Notes: a model not told the origin generated them from the sequence alone. A stretch of 64,000 bases of DNA from Candidatus Peregrinibacteria bacterium (GCA_018654255.1 JABILX010000001.1:1-64000); one strand, 5' to 3'. Shown: positions 33,906-42,692, counted from the stretch's first letter. Numbers and translations: made by a program.

Positions 33906-35417
33906 TTATTGTTTCTTTCGTCTGTTCAAGTACCGTCCAAGACCAAGAGAGAATAAAATCATTCCAGCAACTCCAGGCCCAGTTTCAGTGATATTTACAG
34001 ATGCAACCAAACCTTCACTTTCATTACCTTCAGCATCAAGCTGTGTAAGTTTGAACCAGTAATCTCCGGCAGCCAAAGCTTCAGCTGTATATTCAGCGTC
34101 AGCAGCGGATAGAGAAGCAAGGTCACTGTAATTAGCTCCGTTAACACTCATATATAATTTTTGTGCTACAGAGATACTTTCTCCAGGTAGAGTCCAAGAT
34201 AATAGAACGTTCCAAACATCGCCTTCGTTTACAACTTCTTTTAATGAACTAGCAAGTAATTGAGCTGGATCAACCAACTCACCCTCAACTTCACCCTCAC
34301 CTTCGCCTTCTCCTTCACCTTCAGCACCTTCCCCAGGAATTACTACTGATCCAGAGTTATCATCACCGATCATATTTACATCTTCATCAGAAATTCCAGT
34401 AACAGTTGCTGTGTAAGTATCACCAGCAGTCAAAGATTCAACTGTTAAAATAGCAGAAGCATCGTCGAAACCATTCTTAGTATTTTCTCCAAGAACAACT
34501 TCAAGAACCTCGACTAGGACACTTGATCCATCCTTTTGAACTTCAAAGTTTTCAGCAGGGTTAAGTCCTAGAACCACAGCCTCATCGAAATTAACCATAA
34601 GGTGTGTGTAATCTACGAACTCAACACTTTCTACAACAGGACCATCTTCATCACCAGCCTCAGGAGCAACATCGCTTCCTAGGAAAGAAGCAGTGTCAGA
34701 AGTCCCGCTAACGATTGGATTACCAGCAGGGTCTGTCACATCGATAGTAGCTGTAAGGATGTAATTAACATCTTTAATTTGTTCTTCAGTTGTAAGTCTA
34801 ACAATCATTCCCTCTTTGCCTTCTGGAGCATCTTCATCTTCCAAAACTTCAGCATCTAAAACTTCAAGTAATTCCAAAGTTTCTTCAGCTTCGATAGAGA
34901 AAGCTTGTTCAGGATTCAGTTCAGGAAGCTCAACCATTTCTGAGAATTCAATGTCAACTTCAATCATGCTGTAAGCTTCAGCTTCAACAACAGTTGGAGC
35001 AATCTCATCCTCCTCTCCACCTAGACCGGCTTCGGGAGTAGCACTTACTTCAAAACTGAAATTTTCACTCTCATTACCAGCAGAATCCAAAGCGGTTACA
35101 GCAAAATAATAAGTTGTGTCATTTTCCAGATCAGAGATTTCAGCAGAAACCACATCTCCCACATCAAATGGGTCAAATGTATAAGTTTCGCCTTCACCAT
35201 CAACGGCTTCAATCCCAACGTAAACGTTGTAACCTACAACGCCTACATCGTCAGTGGCTACATCCCAAGCAAGGATTATAAGCCCGTCACCTGCAACAGC
35301 AGAGACGTTCTCGACGTCTGAAGGAGCTTCAGAATCTACTACTAGTTCAGCAGCAGCTACTGACGCAAGATTCAGCATCAGAGCCAATCCTGCGAATAGA
35401 GAAAATAGTCTTTTCAT
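33906..35417 (-). CDS. FN3/Ig-like surface protein with TGPG-type sorting tail
   Basis: This 503-residue exported protein has a signal peptide (1-22), a fibronectin type III domain (about 30-130, DGLIILAWDVATDDVGVVGYNVYVG), two SbsA-like Ig domains (about 140-245 and 255-360, LMVNFDEAVVLGLNPAENF), a Gly-Glu repeat linker (about 360-380), and a second FN3-like domain (about 390-475). The end reads ETGPG, a hydrophobic helix and RRKKQ, which has the three-part layout of a sortase-type or similar sorting signal. It is very acidic. It probably acts as a wall-attached adhesive or structural fibre; the terminator at 33868-33896 closes the gene. Confidence 0.83.
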   Translation of the reverse strand: MKRLFSLFAGLALMLNLASVAAAELVVDSEAPSDVENVSAVAGDGLIILAWDVATDDVGVVGYNVYVGIEAVDGEGETYTFDPFDVGDVVSAEISDLENDTTYYFAVTALDSAGNESENFSFEVSATPEAGLGGEEDEIAPTVVEAEAYSMIEVDIEFSEMVELPELNPEQAFSIEAEETLELLEVLDAEVLEDEDAPEGKEGMIVRLTTEEQIKDVNYILTATIDVTDPAGNPIVSGTSDTASFLGSDVAPEAGDEDGPVVESVEFVDYTHLMVNFDEAVVLGLNPAENFEVQKDGSSVLVEVLEVVLGENTKNGFDDASAILTVESLTAGDTYTATVTGISDEDVNMIGDDNSGSVVIPGEGAEGEGEGEGEGEVEGELVDPAQLLASSLKEVVNEGDVWNVLLSWTLPGESISVAQKLYMSVNGANYSDLASLSAADAEYTAEALAAGDYWFKLTQLDAEGNESEGLVASVNITETGPGVAGMILFSLGLGRYLNRRKKQ

Positions 35418-35517
35418 AGTGTTTTTGTGTTAGTTTTTGTTTTTATTTATTTTGATCTATTTGATCAAGGTATTATATCATTTTTCCGCTCTTAAAACAA
35501 GTCCCCAACCCAAAACA

Positions 35518-36777
35518 TTACCTTTTTTTGGCCCGTGTCCTGCGTTTTTTGACACGAACTCTCTCTATTACATTATCTTTTACTTCCAAAATTTTGACAT
35601 TAATCTTAGAAAGAGTGATGGTCTCTCCTTCATTTGGAAATCGACCAATTTCTCTCAAAATCAGTGCATTTAAACTGTCACTTTTCTTTTTAGCGACTTT
35701 TATACCGAGAGCATCGCTAACTTCCTTCACGGTAATATCTCCACAAGCTACCAAAGTATCATTATCAATAACGTCGATAGCCTTTTCCTCCTCATCGAAT
35801 TCATCTGCGATTTCTCCCACAATTTCCTCCAAAATATCCTCCATAGCGACTATCCCAGAAGTTCCACCATATTCGTCAATAACAACAGCCATATGAATAT
35901 GTCTTTTCTGAAATTCATGGAAAAGTACATTTATTTTTTTGGAGAAAGGCACTTTTATTAATGTTCCATACTCCAAAGTCTTTAATTTTTTATTTTTCTT
36001 ATATTTTTGAATGTATCTAAATAAATCCTTAATATTCAAAATTCCCACAATATGGTCCAAATCACCCCTGTAAACAGGGATTCTAGAATGACCAAAGTCC
36101 TCAACCATTTCAGAAGCATCAGCGAGCGTCAAATCCTCACTCAACGCCTGGACATCAGTTCGAGGAACCATCACTTCACTAACCGAAATATCGTTAAATT
36201 CAAGCACATTCTCGATCAACTCACGTTCCTCCTTATTAATTGCACCTTCATCAGCCCCCAATTTAACCATAGCAACGAGCTCATCCTCAGTAACAATCTG
36301 ATCTGATTTCTTACCAAGAAGGAGATTTACTCCCTTTATAATAAGTTCAAAGAAAATAATCAACGGCCAAAGAATATATTCAAGTATCAAGAAAGGCTTA
36401 GCCAAAAGGAGAGATAGACCAGCTGCGTGACTATGAGCATAAGATTTCGGAGTAATTTCACCAAAAACCAAGATCAAAAAAGTCATCGCTCCAGTAGCTA
36501 TCCCCAGACCTGTTGAACCAAAAGCCTCAGTCAAAAGAACCGCCGCATAAGCAGAAGCTCCAATATTAACAACGTTATTACCTATAAGGATCGTAATAAG
36601 CAGTCTGTGCGGATTTTCTTTCAGTTTTTTAAGAGTTCTGGCACCAGCTTTCCTCTTCGAATAAAGCTCCTGTACCTTTGAAGGAGGCACAGACGTAAAA
36701 GCAGTCTCACTTCCAGAAAAAATCCCGGATAGAATGATCAAGACAACAAGAAAAAGAATTTGGTATATCATAGACAT
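35518..36777 (-). CDS. CNNM/CorC-type transporter-associated protein with CBS pair
   Basis: This 419-residue membrane protein has a CNNM (DUF21) domain with three to four helices (1-150, SGIFSGSETAFTSV, LIGNNVVNIGASAYA, GEITPKSYA), a CBS-domain pair (about 200-325, VMVPRTDVQAL, HSRIPVYRG, GTSGIVAMEDILEEIVGEI) and a C-terminal CorC/HlyC domain (about 340-410). Homologues transport or regulate Mg2+/Co2+ and some are called hemolysins without direct evidence. The signature SETA in the helix is the ion-site region. A magnesium export role is the most likely. Confidence 0.92.
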   Translation of the reverse strand: MSMIYQILFLVVLIILSGIFSGSETAFTSVPPSKVQELYSKRKAGARTLKKLKENPHRLLITILIGNNVVNIGASAYAAVLLTEAFGSTGLGIATGAMTFLILVFGEITPKSYAHSHAAGLSLLLAKPFLILEYILWPLIIFFELIIKGVNLLLGKKSDQIVTEDELVAMVKLGADEGAINKEERELIENVLEFNDISVSEVMVPRTDVQALSEDLTLADASEMVEDFGHSRIPVYRGDLDHIVGILNIKDLFRYIQKYKKNKKLKTLEYGTLIKVPFSKKINVLFHEFQKRHIHMAVVIDEYGGTSGIVAMEDILEEIVGEIADEFDEEEKAIDVIDNDTLVACGDITVKEVSDALGIKVAKKKSDSLNALILREIGRFPNEGETITLSKINVKILEVKDNVIERVRVKKRRTRAKKR

Positions 36778-36850
36778 ATTATAACAGAAAAACAGGTTGG
36801 AATCAATGACCCTGAACTTAAAATTTTCTAGAAATTACGCTCCAAACGTG

Positions 36851-36906
36851 TATAATTAAGCCTAAATATGTCAACAGCACTCGCATCGAATGAAATTCTC
36901 AATTGA
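36851..36906 (+). promoter_or_regulatory. argS -10 box and 12-codon upstream ORF
   Basis: TATAAT (36851-36856) places a transcript start near 36863. An ATG at 36868 opens MSTALASNEILN and stops at TGA 36904-36906, overlapping the argS ATG (36890) in another frame. Translating it could compete with or couple to argS. Confidence 0.5.
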
Positions 36907-39643
36907 TCCAAAAATTTTCCAAGAATTCCAGAACCTCAAAATAGGTGTTATTACCGCAAAAAACGTTGATAACGGTAAAAGGATTTCAGCAATAGAAAGC
37001 CTCCTTAGGGGAGTAAGCGTGGAAAGAAGAAGAGAATTTGAACAAAAATCATTAGACGAGGACCCAAGAATCCTCAGGTGGAGAGAGGCGTACTCTAGAT
37101 TTGGAGCAAAACCTTCGAAATACAAATCATCTATAGAAGCTCTCTTGAAAAGAGTATCTGGAGGCAAAGAAGTTCCTCACATCAATTCATTAGTAGATCT
37201 TTACAATTATATCTCTTTGAAATACGTGATTCCTGTAGGCGGAGAAGATATTGATAAATTTTATCAAGATGTAGAGCTAACTTACGCAAAAGGAGGGGAA
37301 TGTTTCCGCCCAATCAATACTGTTGAGATAAAACAAGTAAAACCAGGAGAAATTATATACAAGGACAAAGGAGGAGTGATTGTAAGAAGATGGAATTACA
37401 GAGAAGCTGAAAGAACAAAACTAAACACAACAACCACGAATGGGATGATAGTTTTGGAAGATTTAAACAATCTTTCAATCGAGGACTTTGAGAAAATGCT
37501 CTATGAATTCCAAGACTTAATAGAAAGATACCTCGGAGGAGACGTGGCGGTTTATATACTGAACGAAGACAACAACGAATTGGACTTAGAATTGGAAGGT
37601 CTAAAAAAAGCAGACGACTCAAGGATTTCCGAAAAGGAAAAAATCCATTTCTTAGCACAAAAAGAATTGCAAAAGAAGAAAACCCAGCCCTCGCCACAAA
37701 AACAAGAAAACAAAACCCTTAAACAAACCCAAAAAGATCCTCCCAAAAAAGAAGAAAAGAAAACAGAACCAGAGGCACTCTCTTTTGTAGACCCAGGCTG
37801 CTACAAAGAAAAATTAAGAGATCTTTTGAAAGAAATAGTAGGAAGAAAATTCCCAGAAGAAGCAGCCCAAATAAAGATAGACTATCCTTCCGACGAAAAG
37901 CACGGAGACTACGCGACAAACGTGGCCCTCCAAGTAGGAAACCGCATCGGAGCCAATCCAAGAGAAGTTGCAGACTCTTTACTCGAAGCAATAGAAGCCC
38001 CAGACTATATAGAAAAAATGGAAGTAGCCGGCCCAGGTTTCATAAACTTCTTCTTATCGGAAGATGCATTAGAACAAAACATCAATCAAATATTGAAAAA
38101 AGGTGACGACTACGGCGAAGCCGACATCGGTCGCAAAAAAACAGTTATCGTCGAATACTCACAACCAAACATCGCAAAACCATTGGGCGTCCATCACCTC
38201 CTCTCAACAATAATCGGACAAAGCCTTTATGAAATGTACAAAAACCGTGGTTTCACAACAATCTCAATCAACCACATCGGCGATTGGGGAACACAATTCG
38301 GAAAACTAATCTATGCATACAGAACTTGGGGAGACAAAGAAGAAATCGAAAAAGATCCAATCCCAGAACTACTCAAACTATACGTAAAATTCCACGACGA
38401 AGCAGAACGCGATGAAGAACTAGACCAAAAAGGCCGCGACGAATTCAAAAAATTAGAAGACGGCGACGAAGAAAATAAAAAGCTGTGGAAATGGGTAGTC
38501 GACGTCAGTATGAAAGACGTCCAAACCACATACGATAAACTAGGCGGCATCACATTCGACTTCACAATGGGCGAAAGTTTCTACGAAGACAAGATGCAAG
38601 AAATCATCGACGAAGGAAAAAAGAAAGGCATCATAACAGAAGGGGAGAAAGGAGCATTGATAGTCGACTTCAAAGACGAAAACATGTCTCCACTAGTTAT
38701 CCAAAAATCAGACGGCGCAACTCTTTACTCAACCAGAGATCTCGCAACATACAAATACCGTCTCAAAAAATGGGACCCAACAAAGATCCTATACGTTGTT
38801 GATGTCGCACAAAGCTTATACTTCAAACAACTTTTTGAAACAGAAAAACGTCTCGGCTGGGACGCAACAATCGGAGAACATATAAACTTCGGACGAATGC
38901 AACTCCCAGAAGGTGGAATGAGCACCAGAAAAGGAAATGTAATCCTCCTAAACGAAGTGCTCGACGAAGCTGTTAAACGCGCCCAAGCGATCATAGAAGA
39001 AAAAAATCCCAACCTCAAAAATAAAGAAGAAGCAGCCAGAAAAATCGGAATCTCAGCAGTAAAATACAACGTCTTAAGCCAAAACCGAATCAACGACATA
39101 ACGTTCGACTGGGACAAAATGCTCAGCTTGGAAGGCAACAGCTCACCATACTTGCAATACACATACGCACGAGCCAAATCAATAATCAGAAAAGGAAAAG
39201 CATTAAAAGAAGCAAACCTAATCGCAGGAAAAGAGGAGGAAGAGAAACCAAAAAAGAGGAAACGTGCCCAAGCCGCAACTCCAAAAAAAGAACAATTCTC
39301 TCTTTTTCAGGCGATAGAACATCTCGATAACGGAGGAGACCTAACCAGAGACGTACTCCCAGATCCAGAAAATACAGAGGAAAAAGTCTCATCACTACTA
39401 AGAGCATTAATAAAATTCTCAGAACACATAGCCAACGCAACAGAAGAAAACAAGCCAAACCTAATCGCAAACTACCTCTACGACCTGGCCCAGACATTCA
39501 ACTCTTTCTACAACTCTGTACCAGTAATAAAGGCTGACAAAGAGGATAAATTCGATCACAGAATAGATATAGTGAACGCAACCGCACAAACACTCAAAAA
39601 CGGTCTTGCACTACTACAAGTAGAAGTGCTTGAAGAAATGTAA
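36890..39643 (+). CDS. argS: Arginyl-tRNA synthetase with N-terminal B3/B4 (PheRS-editing-like) domain
   Basis: This is a 917-residue fusion. Residues 1 to about 235 match the solo B3/B4 fold, related to the editing domain of PheRS beta: EAYSRFGAKPSKYKSSIEALLKR, INSLVDLYNYISLKYVIPVGGED, NTTTTNGMIVLED. A charged linker (about 265-300) follows. From about 303 is a complete ArgRS: N-terminal domain, HIGH-like segment QPNIAKPLGVHHL near residue 424-436, MSTRKG at 677, and an all-helical anticodon-binding domain at the end, with a Lys-rich insert near 790. ArgRS is normally about 550-600 residues and does not edit. Some stand-alone B3/B4 proteins remove wrong amino acids from tRNA-Arg, so the fusion hints at built-in editing. 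Confidence 0.9.
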   Translation: MKFSIDPKIFQEFQNLKIGVITAKNVDNGKRISAIESLLRGVSVERRREFEQKSLDEDPRILRWREAYSRFGAKPSKYKSSIEALLKRVSGGKEVPHINSLVDLYNYISLKYVIPVGGEDIDKFYQDVELTYAKGGECFRPINTVEIKQVKPGEIIYKDKGGVIVRRWNYREAERTKLNTTTTNGMIVLEDLNNLSIEDFEKMLYEFQDLIERYLGGDVAVYILNEDNNELDLELEGLKKADDSRISEKEKIHFLAQKELQKKKTQPSPQKQENKTLKQTQKDPPKKEEKKTEPEALSFVDPGCYKEKLRDLLKEIVGRKFPEEAAQIKIDYPSDEKHGDYATNVALQVGNRIGANPREVADSLLEAIEAPDYIEKMEVAGPGFINFFLSEDALEQNINQILKKGDDYGEADIGRKKTVIVEYSQPNIAKPLGVHHLLSTIIGQSLYEMYKNRGFTTISINHIGDWGTQFGKLIYAYRTWGDKEEIEKDPIPELLKLYVKFHDEAERDEELDQKGRDEFKKLEDGDEENKKLWKWVVDVSMKDVQTTYDKLGGITFDFTMGESFYEDKMQEIIDEGKKKGIITEGEKGALIVDFKDENMSPLVIQKSDGATLYSTRDLATYKYRLKKWDPTKILYVVDVAQSLYFKQLFETEKRLGWDATIGEHINFGRMQLPEGGMSTRKGNVILLNEVLDEAVKRAQAIIEEKNPNLKNKEEAARKIGISAVKYNVLSQNRINDITFDWDKMLSLEGNSSPYLQYTYARAKSIIRKGKALKEANLIAGKEEEEKPKKRKRAQAATPKKEQFSLFQAIEHLDNGGDLTRDVLPDPENTEEKVSSLLRALIKFSEHIANATEENKPNLIANYLYDLAQTFNSFYNSVPVIKADKEDKFDHRIDIVNATAQTLKNGLALLQVEVLEEM

Positions 39644-39755
39644 GGCACAGGAAGCAAAGCGCTCCAGTGCCGCGCCAAAGGCGCAAAAAATAAACCCAAA
39701 CTTCCCTTTTCAAAAGGAAAAAATCATATACAATACACAGGCATTAGGCAAACAC

Positions 39756-39843
39756 GGAGAGATGGCTGAGCGGTCGAAAGCGGCAGTCTTGAAAACTGTT
39801 GAGGGGCAACCCTCCTAGGGTTCGAATCCCTATCTCTCCGCCA
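39756..39843 (+). tRNA. tRNA-Ser(UGA)
   Basis: Acceptor GGAGAGA/TCTCTCC, anticodon loop CTTGAAA (anticodon TGA), long variable arm (GAGGGGCAACCCTC), T loop TTCGAAT, and CCA encoded at 39841-39843. Confidence 0.96.
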
Positions 39844-40020
39844 GCAGACAACAAGGTTTCAGGTTGAAAAAGCCGCGAGCGCTCCCCGTCATGGAAGCGA
39901 GCGGGTTTAGCAAGCTGAAAGCGCAGGTGTCCTTTCTCTTCCCTTTCGAGGGGGAGGCCAGGAGGGGGTTTTGATAACATCAATCTTTTTCAGCGTTTTC
40001 TTAACTAGAAGCAGTCCACC
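39844..40020 (+). other. Intergenic region, possible diverged structured element I
   Basis: No gene is seen between tRNA-Ser and the small gene at 40084. A GC-rich stretch contains GCCGCGAGCG and AAGCGAGCGGG. Later, GGAGGCCAGGAGG and CTTTTTCAGCGTTTTC recall the conserved loop and 3' end of structured element I. The similarity is weak and stems are not clear. Confidence 0.25.
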
Positions 40021-40083
40021 AAACCTTGCACACAACGACAATTCAATGCTAAACTCGCCCCTAATTCATTAACCACATTTAGT

Positions 40084-40308
40084 ATGCCAGAAGTAACAGA
40101 CGACGAAATTATAACCAGATTTGGAGCAGATTTTGAAGGGACCGATGCTATGGACGAAAAAAACATGGTTTTTGCAGGACAAGAGTTTTCTCCAACAGAC
40201 TTGATCCGCCATATGAGAGAAAAGACAGGAATAGGGATAGCATGGCTCAACGCTCTTCGAAAAACAATGGGAGAAGACCTTCTCCAAGCAAGTAAAATCG
40301 ATTCATAA
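40084..40308 (+). CDS. Small unknown protein
   Basis: I do not recognise this 74-residue protein. It is acidic in the first half (TDDEIITRFGADFEGTDAMDEKN) and helical in the second (PTDLIRHMREKTGIGIAWLNALRKTMG). No signal or membrane segment is seen. The leader CCTAATTCATTAACCAC shares its first 14 bases with the leader of the lipoprotein gene at 40942. Confidence 0.55.
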   Translation: MPEVTDDEIITRFGADFEGTDAMDEKNMVFAGQEFSPTDLIRHMREKTGIGIAWLNALRKTMGEDLLQASKIDS

Positions 40309-40309
40309 G

Positions 40310-40425
40310 CAACGCGAGCTCCGCGAGACTTTGCCGTAGCGGAAGAACGTCGAATAGGAAATTTCTCGATTCTGATCACGACAGGATGAAAATTTACTAA
40401 TGAGGCGAGGTTTTCCCTACTCACC
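40310..40425 (+). other. Intergenic region with possible diverged structured element I
   Basis: TTTGCCGTAGCGGAAGAA, GAAATTT...GACAGGATGAAAATTT and TTTTCCCTACT follow in the same order as in structured element I (49575-49702), with a possible GAAATTT/AAATTT arm. No gene is seen. Confidence 0.35.
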
Positions 40426-40430
40426 CAACA

Positions 40431-40472
40431 TTTAAGTTTTTTTTAAGAAAAACGTAAGGGCCGTACTATAAA
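40431..40472 (+). promoter_or_regulatory. TTTAAG box array upstream of higA
   Basis: TTTAAG (40431-40436), TTTAAG (40442-40447) and CGTAAG (40453-40458) at exact 11-bp spacing, then TATAAA (40467-40472) as a possible -10, 14 bp after the start of the last box. Confidence 0.72.
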
Positions 40473-40493
40473 GTAAAAGTGCGTTATTTTTCC

Positions 40494-40522
40494 TTGCAAC
40501 CATTAACGCGACGCGTTACTAT
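40494..40522 (+). promoter_or_regulatory. higA promoter with operator palindrome in the spacer
   Basis: TTGCAA (40494-40499), 17 bp, TACTAT (40517-40522). TAACGCGACGCGTTA (40504-40518), a perfect inverted repeat around one base, fills the spacer, so a bound repressor would block RNA polymerase. HigA itself is the likely binder. Confidence 0.72.
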
Positions 40523-40538
40523 GTAAACGGACTCATCA

Positions 40539-40856
40539 ATGATCAGGCTAAACATGGATATAAAACTCCCACTACCACCCCCGGGCGAAATACTAGACGA
40601 GGAATTCCTCAAACCTCTAAAAATCACCCAATACCGTCTAGCAAAAGACATAAGCGTTTCCCCAAGAAGAATCAATGAAATAGTCCACGGGAAAAGAGCC
40701 ATAAGCGCAGATACAGCGCTCAGATTTTCAAGATACTTTGGCAACTCAGCTGAATTCTGGCTCAACCTTCAATCTCATTACGATTTAGAGAAAGAAAAAG
40801 ACAAATTAGCTGAGATATTAGAATCAGAAGTAAAGCCCTTTCAACCAGCCACTTAA
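40539..40856 (+). CDS. higA: HigA-family antitoxin-like HTH protein
   Basis: This 105-residue protein is a close match to the HigA antitoxin pattern: PPPGEILDEEFLKPLKITQYRLAKDI, then the recognition helix region SPRRINEIVHGKRAISADTALRFSRYFGNSAEFWLNLQ. HigA binds its own operator and neutralises the mRNase HigB. No HigB-like gene is seen on either side, so it may be an orphan regulator or have its toxin elsewhere. The palindrome in its promoter suggests self-repression; the TTTAAG array upstream would add a second input. Start ATG at 40539; a second in-frame ATG is at 40554. Confidence 0.88.
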   Translation: MIRLNMDIKLPLPPPGEILDEEFLKPLKITQYRLAKDISVSPRRINEIVHGKRAISADTALRFSRYFGNSAEFWLNLQSHYDLEKEKDKLAEILESEVKPFQPAT

Positions 40857-40941
40857 CCCCCCAAAACCACATTTCACTCGCACTTGTTCATTTGTGATGG
40901 TAGAATAACGGTCTACTCCTAATTCATTAACAAGACTCCCC

Positions 40942-41370
40942 ATGAAAAAAACATTAATCTTCGCACTCGCTAGTGTAACCATCCTATTGGCTGGTTGTTC
41001 ACCTCAAGAACCGGCAGACGAACCAAACGATCAACCAGTCGCTGATATGAAAATATACACCAGTGTTGAATACGGTTTCTCATTACAGTACCCATCAAAA
41101 TACAAAACAGTTGTTGACGATTACGGTTGGCCAAACTCAGTCGTTCATTTCATAGAAGTAGAACCAGGCGCTCAATCATATCGTGCAACTATTAGCGTTT
41201 GGACCGACGAAGCTGAATACACCGCATCATCTGTGTATAGCGCAATGGAATACGCTGGATACGAAGTTGGTGATAACTACGTTGTGATAGGTTACTTCGC
41301 TGACAGCGATAACGCTGACTTGAACAACGAATGGCAAGAAGTCATCAACAGTTTCGACGCAGGACAATAA
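40942..41370 (+). CDS. Small lipoprotein
   Basis: This 142-residue protein has a lipoprotein signal with lipobox LAGC (Cys at 19), a short Pro/Asp-rich linker and a compact domain (about 40-138). The segment EYGFSLQYPSKYK is a pattern often seen in small extracytoplasmic domains related to PsbP-like folds, with a closing EWQEVINSF. The TAGAAT at 40901-40906 has an extended TGG. Function is unknown. Confidence 0.75.
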   Translation: MKKTLIFALASVTILLAGCSPQEPADEPNDQPVADMKIYTSVEYGFSLQYPSKYKTVVDDYGWPNSVVHFIEVEPGAQSYRATISVWTDEAEYTASSVYSAMEYAGYEVGDNYVVIGYFADSDNADLNNEWQEVINSFDAGQ

Positions 41371-41453
41371 GTCTCTTCGCTTCTAGATGTAAAAAATCCC
41401 AACATGCAGTATGATACTTTTGTCATTCACCTAATCATAAAAAAAACAAAACC

Positions 41454-41519
41454 ATGGGGAAAGGAAGAGACGCCAACAAAAACCTTGAAGGAAAAAAAGG
41501 CAAAAGCCTAGTTTCTTAA
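41454..41519 (+). CDS. Possible 21-residue basic peptide
   Basis: An ATG at 41454 opens MGKGRDANKN...KSLVS, ending TAA at 41517-41519. It is Lys/Gly-rich. Position between two lipoprotein genes and the short length leave it uncertain. Confidence 0.3.
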   Translation: MGKGRDANKNLEGKKGKSLVS

Positions 41520-41530
41520 AATAAATCATC

Positions 41531-42531
41531 ATGAAAAAACAATCACACTATCGGTTTTAATAACCGCTGTATTCGTCCTGAACGGATGCGCATCAAGCCC
41601 AGCCTTCAACTCAGATGCTCCAGAAGCAGCGTCTGCTGGGGAATTGATACAGAAATGTCAGGAAGAGATAGCATCCCTTGAACAAAACGCTCAATCTTCT
41701 AATAATCCAGGTGAAAAAGCCAATATGTGTGAAGCAGCAAGCTTGATGGCTATGAATTGTCACAAAAAAGCAGGTACAGATTTCCTAGACGATCCTTCTG
41801 ATACTTCAACTCTTGGAAATAATTTCTATCACGAAACCACGAATTATCTTTGCTATTGTGAAAATGCAATCGCAGCAAAAGAAGTAGGAATTAATGCCGC
41901 GACCGATCCTATGCAGAAATTTACACTGCTTAAGGAAAAACTCGATTTTTCAATAGAATGTCACAAATCATTATCGAGTGCGCTTCATGATCCAAGTTTA
42001 GTACCTAGATGGGGGAGTGACGACCTTGGAATGACAACTAACTTAGAGGTGAATTGCGAAAGCATAATGGATATGTTTAAAAATCAAATAGATGCCGTAG
42101 AGTGCGAAGAAAAAAAGGATATAGCGGACAAGATGAAAGAGGTGGAAGTCTCATGTATGAAATTGTGGGGCTCTTCTATGTATGATTCAAGCAGAGCTCC
42201 AAGATTCTTTTCTGATCACTATGGAACAGCAAGCTATTATGAGGAAAGAGACTGTGAGTATGAATATCCTTTTGTTGTAGGTGATTACCCAGGAGATCAT
42301 CCAAATACAAAAGATCCTGTGCAAGATGCATATTTGATCTGTATGAGAGGTGTACACAATAATCTATCGCATGTTATCTCTGCCTGCCAAGCAAAACATG
42401 GTGCCCCTATAATAGACACTGCTGCAAATTATTCTGATCTGGCGGAATGCTATACCGAAGATCTCGATTATCAAGACCAAGGTGTCGAATGCGCAGTAAG
42501 TACTGGATTTGGCGAAGGTCCACCAGAGTAA
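41531..42531 (+). pseudogene. Cys-rich repeat lipoprotein gene with a frameshift in an A6 run near its start
   Basis: The ATG at 41531 reads MKKQSHYRF and stops. One extra A in A6 (41534-41539) would give MKKTITLSVLITAVFVLNGC, a perfect lipoprotein signal, in frame with the long open frame to 42531. No other start exists in that frame between the stop at 41509 and the signal. The mature part (about 310 residues) holds three related Cys-containing units: CHKKAGTDFLDDPS, CHKSLSSALHDPSLVPRWGSDD and CMKLWGSSMYDSSRAPRFFSDH. Even Cys numbers suggest disulfides outside the cell. It may be phase-variable, slippage-dependent, or an assembly error. Otherwise unknown. Confidence 0.72.
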
Positions 42532-42556
42532 GAGGAGTATTTCTAAAATAAACACC

Positions 42557-42667
42557 ATGCCCCTAAAAATAATAACAGAACTCCTTTTCATAATCCCACT
42601 CACCCTTAGCATAATCTCAGCTCTCCTCTACCTCAGCCACAAATTCAAACCAAAAGAATTGAATTAA
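42557..42667 (+). CDS. Small single-helix membrane protein (36 aa)
   Basis: MPLKIITELL... has one predicted membrane helix of about 20 residues and a basic C-terminus (SHKFKPKELN). It has the AAACACC leader and lies between the Cys-rich lipoprotein and the flavodoxin-fold gene. Short but plausible. Confidence 0.5.
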   Translation: MPLKIITELLFIIPLTLSIISALLYLSHKFKPKELN

Positions 42668-42686
42668 TCCTAGGGTGATATATAAT
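42659..42686 (+). promoter_or_regulatory. Promoter for a leaderless transcript
   Basis: TTGAAT (42659-42664), 16 bp, TATAAT (42681-42686). The expected transcript start, seven bases on, is the A of the ATG at 42693. An in-frame GTG at 42675 lies upstream of the -10 and cannot be the start. Confidence 0.75.
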
Positions 42687-42692
42687 CACCCC

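Noticed and set aside
36871-39497. Several minus-strand frames opposite argS
   Set aside because: Leucine/serine-rich shadows of a gene with strong synthetase motifs.
39744-39983. Minus-strand open frame across tRNA-Ser(UGA)
   Set aside because: Antisense of a tRNA; the peptide (GIRTLGGLPLNSF) is a common artefact.
39844-40020. Full copy of structured element I after tRNA-Ser(UGA)
   Set aside because: Only short similar patches; stems cannot be aligned with confidence.
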